This document shows positions 51,794-64,000 of a stretch of 64,000 nucleotides of DNA, piece by piece (positions within the stretch are counted from its first letter, which is position 1; each line of letters starts with the position of its first letter). The translations under genes were made by a program, and so were the position numbers. Source of the stretch: Candidatus Kosakonia sp. 282A-S69. Lineage in GTDB: Bacteria > Pseudomonadota > Gammaproteobacteria > Enterobacterales > Enterobacteriaceae. Location: NCBI RefSeq assembly GCF_029433855.1, contig NZ_JAROAU010000003.1, positions 2,143,570-2,207,569 of the forward strand, written 5' to 3'. Below the pieces are notes generated by a model. The model saw nothing but the letters and a program-made list of their open reading frames with translations. It had not been told where the DNA came from and searched no databases.

Positions 51794-52021
51794 TTACTCG
51801 TAGGGGCCATGCTGGGCGTCTATCGGCAGCAGCAGGGTGTCAAACACCAGCGACAGCGGCAGATCCAGCACGGTCAGGAAGCGCCATGAGGAGTCACGTA
51901 CGTCCCACTGCACGCCGGGATAGTACTGATTCCCATGGCCCTGGCCTGGGATCGTCCGGCTGACAATGCTGCCGCAGCCGCTTAACACGCACACCATGAC
52001 CAGCACCAGCATCACTCTCAC
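51794..52021 (-). CDS. yceK: DUF1375 lipoprotein YceK
   Basis: A 75-residue lipoprotein with lipobox LSGC near 13-16 and the conserved GQGHGNQYYPGVQWDVRDS. Function unknown. The GTG start at 52021, with AAGGGGGAA upstream, gives the same length as E. coli YceK; ATG at 52012 is the alternative. Its stop abuts the msyB stop. Confidence 0.92.
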   Translation of the reverse strand: MRVMLVLVMVCVLSGCGSIVSRTIPGQGHGNQYYPGVQWDVRDSSWRFLTVLDLPLSLVFDTLLLPIDAQHGPYE

Positions 52022-52053
52022 CGCGTTCCCCCTTCTGATTAAGCAGATAAAAA

Positions 52054-52075
52054 AATACCGGCTAATGCCGGTATT
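52054..52075 (-). terminator. opgGH terminator
   Basis: AATACCGGC and GCCGGTATT arms around TAAT, followed on the minus strand by six T. Ends the opgGH transcript before yceK. Confidence 0.85.
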
Positions 52076-52089
52076 TTCTTAATGATGGC

Positions 52090-56317
<4,228 letters not shown>

Positions 56318-56421
56318 TTATCCTGGAGACAGGTTATCTGACATAGTGTAGGGTTGGTTTGGAATGTAATCATTATTTGTCTTATGGATAAGACGAAAAG
56401 TCTGAGAATGCACGGAGATAT

Positions 56422-57570
56422 ATGTCTAAATCCCCCGCACAACGTGAATATTTCCTTGATTCCATCCGCGCGTGGTTAATGCTGCTTGGGATCCCGTTCC
56501 ACATTTCCCTCATTTACTCGAGCCATATGTGGCATGTGAACAGCGCCTACCCCTCATGGTGGCTGACGCTGTTTAACGACTTCATTCACGCCTTTCGCAT
56601 GCAGGTCTTTTTCGTCATTTCGGGTTACTTCTCCTATATGCTCTACCTGCGTTATCCGCTGAAACGCTGGTGGAAAGTGCGCGTCGAACGCGTAGGCATT
56701 CCCATGTTGACGGCTATTCCGCTGCTGACGTTGCCGCAATTTATTATGTTGCAACATGTTAAGGAGAACACCGCTAACTGGCACACCCTCTCCACTTATG
56801 ACAAATTTAATACGCTGTCATGGGAATTGATCTCCCATTTATGGTTCCTGTTAGTGCTGGTTATATTAACGACGATCAGCTTGTGGTTATTCCGCGCGAT
56901 CAAAAACAACGCCGATCGCCTGCTCAACGACATTTCTCTCGGCAAGCTTTCGATCTGGTTCCTGCTATTGGGCCTCGCCTGGGCGGCATTTCGCCGCGGC
57001 GTTTTCCTCTTCTATCCGGAAATATTGCGCGACGCGCTGTTTAATTTCACCGTTATGCAGACGCTCTTTTATATCCCCTTCTTCCTGCTTGGCGCACTAA
57101 CTTTTATCAGCCCGCGCCTGAAAAGCCTCTTTGTCACACCCTCGCCCTGGTGCATGGTGGGTTCAGCGCTGGCCTTTATCGCTTACCTGCTCAATCAGCG
57201 CTACGGCAGCGGCGAAGGGTGGATGTATGAAACCGAGGCTGTGATTACCATGCTGATGGGCTTCTGGATGGTGAATGTGGTCTTTTCGCTTGGCCACCGG
57301 CTGCTTAATTTCCAGTCCGCGCGCGTCAGCTACTTTGTTAATGCCTCGCTCTTTATCTACCTGGTGCACCACCCGCTGACGCTGCTGTTCGGCGCGTGGA
57401 TCACGCCGCATATTCAGTCGAACGTAGTGGGCTTTTTCACCGGGCTGGTGTTTGTGATTGGCATCGCCATCGTGCTCTATGAGATCCACCTGCGTATTCC
57501 GCTGCTGCGTTTCCTCTTCTCCGGCAAACCGCAGGAGAAAGCGGCGAAATCACCGGTGCAGGCAGGGTAA
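56422..57570 (+). CDS. opgC: glucan succinyltransferase OpgC (MdoC)
   Basis: OpgC adds succinyl groups to periplasmic glucans, giving them negative charge. The 382-residue protein belongs to the acyltransferase-3 family with about ten membrane segments. The likely catalytic histidine is in [10 protein letters not shown] near residue 32. It diverges from opgGH. Confidence 0.95.
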   Translation: MSKSPAQREYFLDSIRAWLMLLGIPFHISLIYSSHMWHVNSAYPSWWLTLFNDFIHAFRMQVFFVISGYFSYMLYLRYPLKRWWKVRVERVGIPMLTAIPLLTLPQFIMLQHVKENTANWHTLSTYDKFNTLSWELISHLWFLLVLVILTTISLWLFRAIKNNADRLLNDISLGKLSIWFLLLGLAWAAFRRGVFLFYPEILRDALFNFTVMQTLFYIPFFLLGALTFISPRLKSLFVTPSPWCMVGSALAFIAYLLNQRYGSGEGWMYETEAVITMLMGFWMVNVVFSLGHRLLNFQSARVSYFVNASLFIYLVHHPLTLLFGAWITPHIQSNVVGFFTGLVFVIGIAIVLYEIHLRIPLLRFLFSGKPQEKAAKSPVQAG

Positions 57571-57577
57571 ACCACAC

Positions 57578-57601
57578 GGCTGCTCTCTCCTCAGAGCAGC
57601 C
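57578..57601. terminator. hairpin between opgC and clsC
   Basis: GGCTGCTCT and AGAGCAGCC arms with a 6-nt loop between convergent genes; it overlaps the clsC stop. No U-run, so its strength is uncertain. Confidence 0.45.
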
Positions 57602-59036
57602 ACTCCACCGGCAACCAGTAGACCAGACGCACAAGGATGCGCTGCCACAGGCGCGTTTGCGGCTCCTTTTTCAGCACAATCTCCTCGCCATCCTGCTGCT
57701 CAATCCAGTTGATACGACCAAATCGATCGAGGCGTAGTTGCCAGGTGATATCTCTCTGGCTGCGCAGAAAACGGTGATGGATCTGTTTTGCCAGTGTTTC
57801 ACTGTCGATGACAAAACCCATCTCGGTATTCAGCACCGCGGAACGCGGGTCGAAATTAAACGAGCCGATAAAGACTTTTTCACCATCGATACTGAAGGTT
57901 TTCGCATGCAGGCTGGAGCCAGAGTTACCGGTTAAACCGCGGTCATGCACCGGGTGAATGGGGGCTTCTCCGCGCGTCGGTTTCAGTTCATAGAGCTCAA
58001 TGCCGTGGCGCAGCAGCTTTTTGCGCCAGCGCGCATAGCCTGCATGCACCACCGTGACATCATTGGCGGCAAGGGAGTTGGTCAGAATAGCGATCTTCAC
58101 CCCTTTACGCGCCAGCTGTAACAGCAGGGCAACGCCCGCGCGCCCCGGCACAAAGTAGGCCGAGATAATGTCGATCTGCCGGTCCGGTTTACCCATCACA
58201 TTCAGTAGCCGCTGTGGCAGTAATGTATGCTCACGCGCTTTGCCCTCCCCTTTACGCGGGTCGTCGCTCAACAGACGCGTTTTCGCCCATAACAGCGGTA
58301 GCGTGCCGTTTTCAAGGTGTGCGGCGAAATGGGTAGAAGCGAGTCTCTCTTGGTAGCGCACCGCGGTGATATCTTCCCGCCAGCTCTCCGGCAGGCGAAT
58401 GCGCTCGGCAATCTCCTCCGGCGACAGGGAGAGCACGCTGCGCAGCGATGAGACCGACGCCGAGTTCCAGTAGCGGAGAAAATCCCGCTCAACCTCTTTC
58501 ACCACCGTGCCGACCGCCATCACATCAAGATCGGTAAACAGCGGCTCTTCGCCAATACCAAAATAGGCATCGCCGATATTGCGCCCGCCAACCAGTGTCA
58601 CCACGCCATCGACGGTGAAACTTTTATTGTGCATCCGCCGGTTGAGGCGCGCGAAATCCGTTAAGTAGCCGAGCGCACGCAGGGAGCGAAAAGAGAAAGG
58701 GTTAAAGAGCCGCACCTCGATATTGGGATGGTTATCGAGCTGGCGCAGCACGCCATCCATGCCGAGGGTGTTATTGTCATCCAGTAGCAGACGCACCTTC
58801 ACGCCGCGATCGGCAGCGGCAAGCAGCGCCAGCATCAACAAGCGGCCGGAGGTGTCATCTTCCCAGATGTAGTACTGCACATCGAGCGTGCGCTCTGCCA
58901 GCTCCGCTAATCGGTAGCGGGCGACAAAAGCGTCCATACTGTCATCGAGAATATGCAGACCGCAAAGACCGGGGTGCGCTTCACAAACGGGTGCGACGGC
59001 GCGCCCAAGCCGGGAATCAGTGTGCAGGGTCGGCAC
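57591..59036 (-). CDS. clsC: cardiolipin synthase C
   Basis: ClsC makes cardiolipin from phosphatidylglycerol and phosphatidylethanolamine. It has two phospholipase-D motifs: HNKSFTVDG and HAKTFSIDG. The C-terminus LPVEWLL is as in E. coli. The start is unclear: no good ribosome site is seen and the frame continues into ymdB to a TTG at 59093. The GTG at 59036, inside the ymdB end, gives 481 residues, close to E. coli's 473. Overlap with ymdB implies coupled translation, and in E. coli the two proteins act together. Confidence 0.88.
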   Translation of the reverse strand: MPTLHTDSRLGRAVAPVCEAHPGLCGLHILDDSMDAFVARYRLAELAERTLDVQYYIWEDDTSGRLLMLALLAAADRGVKVRLLLDDNNTLGMDGVLRQLDNHPNIEVRLFNPFSFRSLRALGYLTDFARLNRRMHNKSFTVDGVVTLVGGRNIGDAYFGIGEEPLFTDLDVMAVGTVVKEVERDFLRYWNSASVSSLRSVLSLSPEEIAERIRLPESWREDITAVRYQERLASTHFAAHLENGTLPLLWAKTRLLSDDPRKGEGKAREHTLLPQRLLNVMGKPDRQIDIISAYFVPGRAGVALLLQLARKGVKIAILTNSLAANDVTVVHAGYARWRKKLLRHGIELYELKPTRGEAPIHPVHDRGLTGNSGSSLHAKTFSIDGEKVFIGSFNFDPRSAVLNTEMGFVIDSETLAKQIHHRFLRSQRDITWQLRLDRFGRINWIEQQDGEEIVLKKEPQTRLWQRILVRLVYWLPVEWLL

Positions 59037-59559
59037 CGTGTTGGGTGAGTAAGCGTTGATAGAGTCGCAGAGTTTCATCGTCATAGCAGACAAAGTATAT
59101 CTGCCGTAACAGAGAATAGCGGGTTAGATAATCCGAAACGGTGTTAATGGCGATCTCTGCCGCGGCCGCTTTCGGGTAACCATAGACGCCGGTACTGATA
59201 GCAGGAAATGCAATAGAGGCGTAGCCGTTGGCATCCGCCAGTTTCAGGCTGTTGCGATAGGCATCTTCAAGCAGATGGGCTTCGTTATCATTTCCGCCGC
59301 GCCAGACCGGCCCGACCGCATGGATCACCGCTTTAGCGTTGAGGTTACCCGCGGCGGTGATTACCGCATGGCCCGGCGGGCATTCGCCCTGCTGCTGGCG
59401 AACCTGTTTGCACGCCTCAAGCAGTGCCGGACCGGCTGCGCGATGGATCGCGCCATCAACACCGCCGCCGCCGAGTAAAGACGCGTTGGCGGCATTAACA
59501 ATAACATCCACCTCAAGGGTCGTAATATCCCCCTGAATAACCTGCATACGTGATTCCAT
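59017..59559 (-). CDS. ymdB: ADP-ribose deacetylase / macrodomain protein YmdB
   Basis: YmdB is a macrodomain protein that deacetylates O-acetyl-ADP-ribose and can inhibit RNase III. The 180-residue protein has the ligand loops [20 protein letters not shown] and [18 protein letters not shown]. The start at 59559 has GGGAG upstream. It comes before clsC and overlaps it. Confidence 0.95.
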   Translation of the reverse strand: MESRMQVIQGDITTLEVDVIVNAANASLLGGGGVDGAIHRAAGPALLEACKQVRQQQGECPPGHAVITAAGNLNAKAVIHAVGPVWRGGNDNEAHLLEDAYRNSLKLADANGYASIAFPAISTGVYGYPKAAAAEIAINTVSDYLTRYSLLRQIYFVCYDDETLRLYQRLLTQHGADPAH

Positions 59560-59686
59560 TATGGCTCCCTTGTCGGCGCAATACCGAGAACATGCACTAA
59601 GTGTATCCTGGCGCAACGGAAATGGTGGAGCCGCAAGCCAACCGGCTGGAAATATTGTCTGCAAGAGAGGGAAAACGAGCGCCGGA

Positions 59687-60169
59687 TTACGCTTTTTTCG
59701 CTGCCGCCGCGCGGGATAAACTACGCCGCGAAGCGAGCCACAGGCCGCTATTTTTCATGGCATAGCCAAACAGCAGACCCAGCGCCAGCGAAGGGGCAAC
59801 GACTCTCCAGTCGCCCTGCCCGGCAAAGGTGGCGCAGGCGCCGATAAAGGTGCCGGGAACAAAGGAGAGCAGCACGTTTTTGGCCTGCAGGCACATGAGA
59901 ACAGCCACCACGCCGGTCATCAGGTAGCCCACCATCTCAAGATGGGGAGCCAGCGCACTGCCATACATAATCACCAGCGCCCAGATGACGCCGCTCATTA
60001 CCGTGCAGGCAGCGATCGCCAGCCCCTTCAGCCCGCCCTGCGGACAGGCAAAATAGGCCGTACAGCCGAGAAAACCGGCCCAGCTTAAAAGCCCTGAGGA
60101 GACGGCAACCCAGCCCCAGAGGCCGGAGAGGATACCTGTCGTCAATGCAAGTGCGAAGAGTCTGTTCAT
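59687..60169 (-). CDS. ycdZ: DUF1097 membrane protein YcdZ
   Basis: A 160-residue inner-membrane protein with about five hydrophobic segments, unknown function. [18 protein letters not shown] and [20 protein letters not shown] are nearly unchanged from E. coli. The start at 60169 ([12 protein letters not shown]) matches the family. In E. coli the curli genes lie between ycdZ and ymdB; here only 127 bp separate the two coding regions. Confidence 0.93.
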   Translation of the reverse strand: MNRLFALALTTGILSGLWGWVAVSSGLLSWAGFLGCTAYFACPQGGLKGLAIAACTVMSGVIWALVIMYGSALAPHLEMVGYLMTGVVAVLMCLQAKNVLLSFVPGTFIGACATFAGQGDWRVVAPSLALGLLFGYAMKNSGLWLASRRSLSRAAAAKKA

Positions 60170-60265
60170 GGCGCGCATCATAGCAGATGCGCGCCGCTGC
60201 AAAGTGACATTCACCACATAAATTTAAACAACGAAATCATCGTTGCAAATTATTTGTGATTTAGA

Positions 60266-60826
60266 TCACTCTTCGCTCTCTCTCTCTTCCTGCAACTCCT
60301 CCCACATGGCGGCAATCGCGTCACGGGAAAGTTCGGCTAGCGTGCGCCAGAAAGGTGTAGTCGAGTGGGCTTCCACTTTGCCAAAGAACGTCCCGCACCA
60401 CGGCAGCAGGTACTCTGCGAAGAGGGTTTCCAGCGCTTCGCTCTCATCTTCCGCTGACTGATCTTCAAGCCATGAGGCTGCCAGCAGCAGCGTACCAATA
60501 TGATCGGCAGGCGCGGCGCTCAGCGGCATGCCGCGGCTGGAGAGAAACTCGCGCACCTCCGCTTCGCTCGCCCCTTCAACCCAGGCGCTGCGCAGCGGCG
60601 AGACGCGACACTCTTCGCCGACAAACAGCGCATTGTAATCGGCGGACAGCGTCTGGGCATCGCAGCTTTTTTGCAGCCGCTCCAGCAGCGCATCCTGCTC
60701 AAGCGGCCAGCTCTCTGCCAGCTTTCCTTCGCGGATCATCGTGTAGAGCGGCACCAACAGCGGATCCTGCGGCTGGCGGTAAAAGAGCGAGCCCAACACG
60801 CGGCAGAGGATAGAAAATTCGTTCAT
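60266..60826 (-). CDS. ycdY: redox-enzyme chaperone-like protein YcdY
   Basis: YcdY belongs to the TorD/DmsD chaperone family. In E. coli it activates the neighbouring zinc phosphatase YcdX and affects swarming. The 186-residue helical protein starts MNEFSILCRVLGSLFYRQPQ. It lies 19 bp past ycdX in the same operon. Confidence 0.94.
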   Translation of the reverse strand: MNEFSILCRVLGSLFYRQPQDPLLVPLYTMIREGKLAESWPLEQDALLERLQKSCDAQTLSADYNALFVGEECRVSPLRSAWVEGASEAEVREFLSSRGMPLSAAPADHIGTLLLAASWLEDQSAEDESEALETLFAEYLLPWCGTFFGKVEAHSTTPFWRTLAELSRDAIAAMWEELQEERESEE

Positions 60827-60845
60827 TCAGTTGTTCCAGTCAGTA

Positions 60846-61583
60846 TTAAAGTTCAGCAAATTCATCAATCGGCGCCATGCCGCGTGACTCAAGGAAACTC
60901 AGCATGCGGCGCGGTGATACGTTCAGGATGCGCTCTTCCGGGAAGCCGACCTCATCCAGCACTTTGCGGCACTCTGCAAAGTCACCCAGCGTAAAGGCGG
61001 TGTGCGAGTCGGAGCCGAGCGCCACCCAGCCTCCCGCGTCGCGCACGGCAGCGGCAATGGCGCGGCAGTTCACCTCACTACCCTTGCGCGAGTGAATAAA
61101 GGAGGAGTTGTTAATCTCCAGCGCCACATCATACTTCGCGGCGGCGGCGGCCACCGCCGGGATATCAATCTCAAATTTAGGGTTACCAGGGTGGCTAATA
61201 ATATGCACGTTGCCGCTGGCAATGGTGGCGATCATCGCCTCGGTATGGCTCGCTTTATCCTGCGGCGGGAAGACCGGCTCATGGAAACCGGCAACAATCA
61301 GATCGAGCGCGTCGAGCATCGGCCCGGTGCAGTCGATCTCACCCGCGCGGTTTTTTATATTCGCTTCTATACCGCGCAGAATACCGATGCCGTCGACCAG
61401 CCGCGGCCAGATACGCATATTGATAAAGTGCCAGTGGTGAGGGGCATCGGCCATGTCCGGGCCATGATCGGTAATAGCGAAGAGCTTAACGCCTTTGCGT
61501 TTCGCCTCGGCAATATAGTCATGCAGCGTGCTGTAAGCGTGGGTGCTGGCGACGGTGTGCATATGCAGGTCAACGGGGTACAT
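60846..61583 (-). CDS. ycdX: PHP-family zinc phosphatase YcdX
   Basis: YcdX is a trinuclear-zinc phosphatase of the PHP family. The 245-residue protein has metal-binding motifs DLHMHTVAS near 5, ITDHGPDM near 38, HPGNPKF and GSDSHTAF. The physiological substrate is not known. Between ghrA and ycdY as in E. coli. Confidence 0.95.
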   Translation of the reverse strand: MYPVDLHMHTVASTHAYSTLHDYIAEAKRKGVKLFAITDHGPDMADAPHHWHFINMRIWPRLVDGIGILRGIEANIKNRAGEIDCTGPMLDALDLIVAGFHEPVFPPQDKASHTEAMIATIASGNVHIISHPGNPKFEIDIPAVAAAAAKYDVALEINNSSFIHSRKGSEVNCRAIAAAVRDAGGWVALGSDSHTAFTLGDFAECRKVLDEVGFPEERILNVSPRRMLSFLESRGMAPIDEFAEL

Positions 61584-61664
61584 GGCTCACTCCTGTAGTC
61601 AATTGCGCAAGAATAGCAGCTATTGTTATGCAGTTTAATGAAAACCCGGCGCGGCCGGGCTTAC

Positions 61665-62603
61665 TCAATATCCTCTCGCCCGGTCAACGCGACCGCTCAC
61701 CGCTTCACCCCGCTCAAGCTGGCAAATAGTGTGGCGAATATACGCGATCGCCTCATGCGGACGGGTCACGGCGGCAATATGCGGCGTAATGGCGACGCGC
61801 GGGTGCGCCCACAGCGGGTGCCCGGCGGGCAACGGCTCTTCGCGGAAGACATCGAGCATTGCGCCCTTAACTTTGCCACTCTCAAGAGCCTGCAACAGAT
61901 CCGCTTCCACGAGATGCACGCCGCGTGCGAGATTCAGCAGGTAGCTCCCCTCCTCCAGCTGCGCCAGCAGGGAGCGATCGATGATGCCTGCGGTCTCCGG
62001 CGTGTTGGGAAGCAGGTTGATCAACACCCGCGTACCCTGCAGGAACTCTCCAAGCTCTTGCACGCCGGCAAAACTGGTGATGCCCGGCAGATCTTTTCGG
62101 CTGCGGCTCCAGCAGCGCAGCGGGAATCCCCATTGAAGGAGCGCTGCAGCGACTTTTGCGCCCAGCACGCCAGCGCCAAGAATGCCAACGGTGAAATCTT
62201 TATGCGCATACTCCGCGAGCGGTTGCCACTTCGCCTCGCCTTTTAGCGCCTGGTAATCATCGAAACGGCGGAACCAGTGCAGCACCTGGCTGACGGCATA
62301 CTCCTGCATCTGCTGCGCCATGCCGGTGTCTTCAAGGCGAAACAGTGGCACCGAGGCGTCGAGCATCTGCGGATGGGCCTTGAGTTGACCGAGGATCGCA
62401 TCGACACCTGCACCGAGGGCAAACACAGCCTTCAATTTGCGGCCTTCAAGCATCTCCACGGGCGGATGCCACACCAGCGCGTAATCGGCGGGAGCGCTAT
62501 CGCCCGGTGTCCAGACGCGGATGTTGGCATCCGGCAGCGCGTCGCGCAGGGCATTCACCCAAAAAGCGCTATCAAATGAGGGGTGATAAAAGAGGATCTC
62601 CAT
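61665..62603 (-). CDS. ghrA: glyoxylate/hydroxypyruvate reductase A
   Basis: GhrA reduces glyoxylate and hydroxypyruvate with NADPH. The 312-residue D-2-hydroxyacid dehydrogenase has the cofactor motif [13 protein letters not shown] near 140, NLARG, and catalytic histidine in TPHIAAVT. The ATG at 62603, with GGAG upstream, gives the E. coli length. Confidence 0.96.
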   Translation of the reverse strand: MEILFYHPSFDSAFWVNALRDALPDANIRVWTPGDSAPADYALVWHPPVEMLEGRKLKAVFALGAGVDAILGQLKAHPQMLDASVPLFRLEDTGMAQQMQEYAVSQVLHWFRRFDDYQALKGEAKWQPLAEYAHKDFTVGILGAGVLGAKVAAALLQWGFPLRCWSRSRKDLPGITSFAGVQELGEFLQGTRVLINLLPNTPETAGIIDRSLLAQLEEGSYLLNLARGVHLVEADLLQALESGKVKGAMLDVFREEPLPAGHPLWAHPRVAITPHIAAVTRPHEAIAYIRHTICQLERGEAVSGRVDRARGY

Positions 62604-62778
62604 CGGCACTCCGGTCTCTGTTGTTGTTGAAGCATTTTTATGCGGCTGATAAGCATAACAAATATCCTCTCCAGCGCGTGGGTAAAGTACTAAGGCGAGA
62701 AAAAAAGCGTTTTCAGAACGTTTAAGAAGCAGGTTGTTTGAAGTTTGTCTAAACGCACTAATTTATTGCAAAAGAAGA

Positions 62779-62807
62779 TTGACGCGGTTACGGGTTTTCC
62801 CTACATT
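62779..62807 (+). promoter_or_regulatory. promoter of first tRNA-Ser gene
   Basis: TTGACG (62779-62784), a 17-bp spacer and TACATT (62802-62807), followed by the GC-rich AGCGCCCG. A GC-rich discriminator of this kind marks promoters under stringent control. Confidence 0.8.
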
Positions 62808-62841
62808 AGCGCCCGTCCCGACGACATCGGGGCAACAATGT

Positions 62842-62929
62842 GGTGAGGTGTCCGAGTGGCTGAAGGAGCACGCCTGGAAAGTGTGTATACGGCAACGTAT
62901 CGGGGGTTCGAATCCCCCCCTCACCGCCA
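62842..62929 (+). tRNA. tRNA-Ser (anticodon GGA)
   Basis: An 88-nt class II tRNA with encoded CCA. The acceptor arms GGTGAGG and CCTCACC pair. The anticodon loop CTGGAAA gives anticodon GGA (reads UCC and UCU). A long variable arm (TGTATACGGCAACGTAT) is typical of tRNA-Ser. Corresponds to E. coli serX/serW, next to ghrA. It is followed by three repeats that each carry a copy of its 3' end. Confidence 0.97.
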
Positions 62930-63112
62930 TTATTCGAAGAAGAGCTCGCGTGAAAATGCGGGCTTTTTTTTCGCATGTACTTCCGCGTCAGGGGGGATGA
63001 GAACCCCCGACCGGGGTTCGACAGCGGGCGACAGCCCGCTGGACAGACCATGAGCGCAGCGAGTGGGCTGCCCGCAGGGCGAGCAGAGCGAGTCAATCCC
63101 CTCTCACCGCCA
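62930..63112 (+). repeat. tRNA-tail repeat unit 1 (183 bp)
   Basis: Starts with TTATTCGAAGAAGAGCTCGC, containing a terminator-like stem (AGCTCGCGT, loop GAAA, ATGCGGGCT) followed by eight T at 62943-62971. It continues with a GC-rich palindromic stretch (GCGGGC..GCCCGC) and a GAGC-rich run, and ends with an 18-nt near-copy of the tRNA-Ser 3' end (63095-63112). Resembles the rtT repeats of E. coli tyrT. Confidence 0.85.
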
Positions 63113-63285
63113 TTATTCGAAGAAGAGCTCGCGTGAAAATGCGGGCTTTTTTTTCGCATGTACCTCCGCGCCAGGGGGGATGAGCACCCCCGACCGGGTT
63201 CGACAGCCCGCTGGACAGACCATGAGCGCAGCGAGTGGGCTGCCCGCAGGGCGAGCAGAGCGAGTCAATCCCCCCCTCACCGCCA
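63113..63285 (+). repeat. tRNA-tail repeat unit 2 (173 bp)
   Basis: Same unit with a 9-10 bp loss in the GC-rich middle (only one GCCCGC arm remains). Its final 19 nt (63267-63285) are identical to the last 19 nt of tRNA-Ser, including CCA. Confidence 0.85.
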
Positions 63286-63467
63286 TTATTCGAAGAAGAG
63301 CTCGCGTGAAAATGCGGGCTTTTTTCGCATGTACCTCCGCGCCAGGGGGGATGAGAACCCTCGACCGGGGGTCGACAGCGGGCGACAGCCCGCTGGACAG
63401 ACCACGAGCGCAGCGAGTGGGCTGCCCGCAGGGCGAGCAGAACGAGTCAATCCCCCTCTCACCGCCA
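63286..63467 (+). repeat. tRNA-tail repeat unit 3 (182 bp)
   Basis: Third copy with a shorter T-run (six) after the terminator stem, and a CTCGACCGGGGGTCGAC variant. It ends with a 19-nt near-copy of the tRNA 3' end (63449-63467). The DNA after it switches to the tail found behind the second tRNA gene. Confidence 0.85.
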
Positions 63468-63481
63468 TTATTCAAGATGAG

Positions 63482-63508
63482 AGCCTGTACGAAAGTACGG
63501 GCTTTTTT
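63482..63508 (+). terminator. terminator ending the repeat array
   Basis: AGCCTGTAC and GTACGGGCT arms around GAAA, followed by six T. The same hairpin lies behind the second tRNA-Ser gene. Confidence 0.9.
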
Positions 63509-63549
63509 CTTTTATATCCCCCGGTGCACACATCGGCAGCGGAGCCAGT

Positions 63550-63582
63550 GCCTGATGGCGGCTTCGCCTTATCAGGCCTACG
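63550..63582. repeat. REP-like element, first
   Basis: GCCTGATGGCGGC and GCCTTATCAGGC form the imperfect palindrome with trailing CTACG that marks enterobacterial REP sequences. Confidence 0.8.
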
Positions 63583-63622
63583 TGTTTCCCCCTTCCCGAT
63601 TATCAAACCCGCTCCGTTTCAC

Positions 63623-63652
63623 AGGCCGGATAAGCGTGAGTGCCATCCGGCA
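63623..63652. repeat. REP-like element, second (inverted)
   Basis: GGCCGGATAAGCG and TGCCATCCGGC form a second REP-like palindrome in the opposite orientation. With the first it forms a BIME-like pair in the 347-bp space between the array and the second tRNA. Confidence 0.8.
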
Positions 63653-63742
63653 TTTTTATCCCTGCAAATCCCGGCATTTCCACCGCTAATCCATGCCGTT
63701 GCTCACACCTTAAGCGAACAATTCTCTCGGTTGAAAATCTGC

Positions 63743-63771
63743 TTGACCGCTTCAGCGCAACTCCCTATAGT
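63743..63771 (+). promoter_or_regulatory. promoter of second tRNA-Ser gene
   Basis: TTGACC (63743-63748), a 17-bp spacer and TATAGT (63766-63771), followed by AGCGCCCCG. The arrangement and GC-rich discriminator match the first tRNA promoter. Confidence 0.82.
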
Positions 63772-63814
63772 AGCGCCCCGTTGCCCTCCTGTATGGCGGG
63801 TGACAATACAATGT

Positions 63815-63902
63815 GGTGAGGTGTCCGAGTGGCTGAAGGAGCACGCCTGGAAAGTGTGTATACGGCAACGTATCGGGGGTTCGAATCCCCCCCTCACCGC
63901 CA
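63815..63902 (+). tRNA. tRNA-Ser (anticodon GGA), second copy
   Basis: Identical over 88 nt to the tRNA at 62842. It has its own promoter and leader (unlike the first), and is followed by the AGCCTGTAC terminator. Confidence 0.97.
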
Positions 63903-63916
63903 TTATTCAAGATGAG

Positions 63917-63943
63917 AGCCTGTACGAAAGTACGGGCTTTTTT
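63917..63943 (+). terminator. terminator after second tRNA-Ser
   Basis: AGCCTGTAC/GTACGGGCT stem with GAAA loop and a six-T run, the same as at 63482. Confidence 0.9.
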
Positions 63944-63950
63944 CTTTTAT

Positions 63951-64000
63951 GTCCCCCGGACAAGGGGGATGAGAACCCCCGACTGGGGTTCGACAGCGGG
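63951..64000 (+). repeat. start of a further repeat unit (cut by window end)
   Basis: CAAGGGGGATGAGAACCCCC and TTCGACAGCGGG repeat the middle of the units behind the first tRNA, so the second tRNA probably also has one or more repeats. Confidence 0.7.

Noticed and set aside
62806-63159. Antisense peptide containing GGIRTPDTLPYTHFPGV
   Set aside because: It is the reverse translation of the tRNA-Ser gene, a well-known spurious annotation.
63063-63689. 208-codon frame through the tRNA-tail repeats
   Set aside because: The repeated Cys/Arg/Ser-rich protein follows from the repeats; unit lengths of 173 and 182 bp do not keep one frame, and no ribosome site is seen. A tpr-like peptide cannot be fully excluded.
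62842-63902. Integrated element between the two tRNA-Ser genes
   Set aside because: Although tRNA-Ser ends are common attachment sites and several tRNA-end copies are present, no integrase or cargo gene lies between them; tandem rtT-like duplication explains the repeats better.

Overview
This window is chromosomal DNA from a member of the Enterobacteriaceae, most like Enterobacter, Kosakonia or a close relative. I infer this from near-identity to E. coli and Salmonella proteins, from E. coli-like gene order read in reverse, and from GC-rich coding DNA. I could not run a database search, so the genus is a guess. No phage or insertion sequence was recognised.

Layout. (1) 1-7410: the fatty-acid and phospholipid cluster on the minus strand, in transcription order yceD-rpmF-plsX-fabH-fabD-fabG-acpP-fabF-pabC (pabC runs off the left edge), with maf/yceF diverging. 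(2) 7465-15814: rluC and rne, interrupted by two insertions relative to E. coli: a secreted alpha/beta hydrolase between maf and rluC, and a LysR regulator with a divergent MFS exporter between rne and flgL. (3) 15863-27502: the flagellar region. flgBCDEFGHIJ and flgKL are on the minus strand, flgA and flgMN on the plus strand. An FlhDC-like box lies between flgA and flgB, and FliA (sigma-28) promoters precede flgKL and flgMN. (4) 27514-41215: conserved core murJ, mviM, yceH, rimJ, mdtH, grxB, yceB, pyrC, dinI, bssS, solA, yceJ, yceI, trhO, lpxL. Its control sites are readable: a PurR box and start-switch hairpin at pyrC, and a LexA box at dinI.

(5) 41222-51339: an accessory block where E. 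coli K-12 carries mdtG. It holds a complete ytcA-mdtN-mdtO-mdtP efflux operon, a LysR regulator, an exported YtcJ-type amidohydrolase and an isolated HypX/HoxX-type protein (formyltransferase fused to an enoyl-CoA hydratase-like domain). Two dyads with the same TAACGT/ACGTTA half-sites flank the regulator and may tie the block together. (6) 51404-62603: core again, with msyB, yceK, opgGH, opgC, clsC, ymdB, ycdZ, ycdY, ycdX and ghrA. The curli genes and ymdA that separate ymdB from ycdZ in E. coli are absent.

(7) 62779-64000: two tRNA-Ser(GGA) genes, each with its own promoter. The first is followed by three tandem repeats of 173-183 bp. Each repeat ends in a copy of the last 18-19 nt of the tRNA, an arrangement like the rtT repeats behind E. 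coli tyrT. A REP pair follows, then the second tRNA and the start of another repeat. This array, the orphan HypX and the shared dyads are the features most worth following up.
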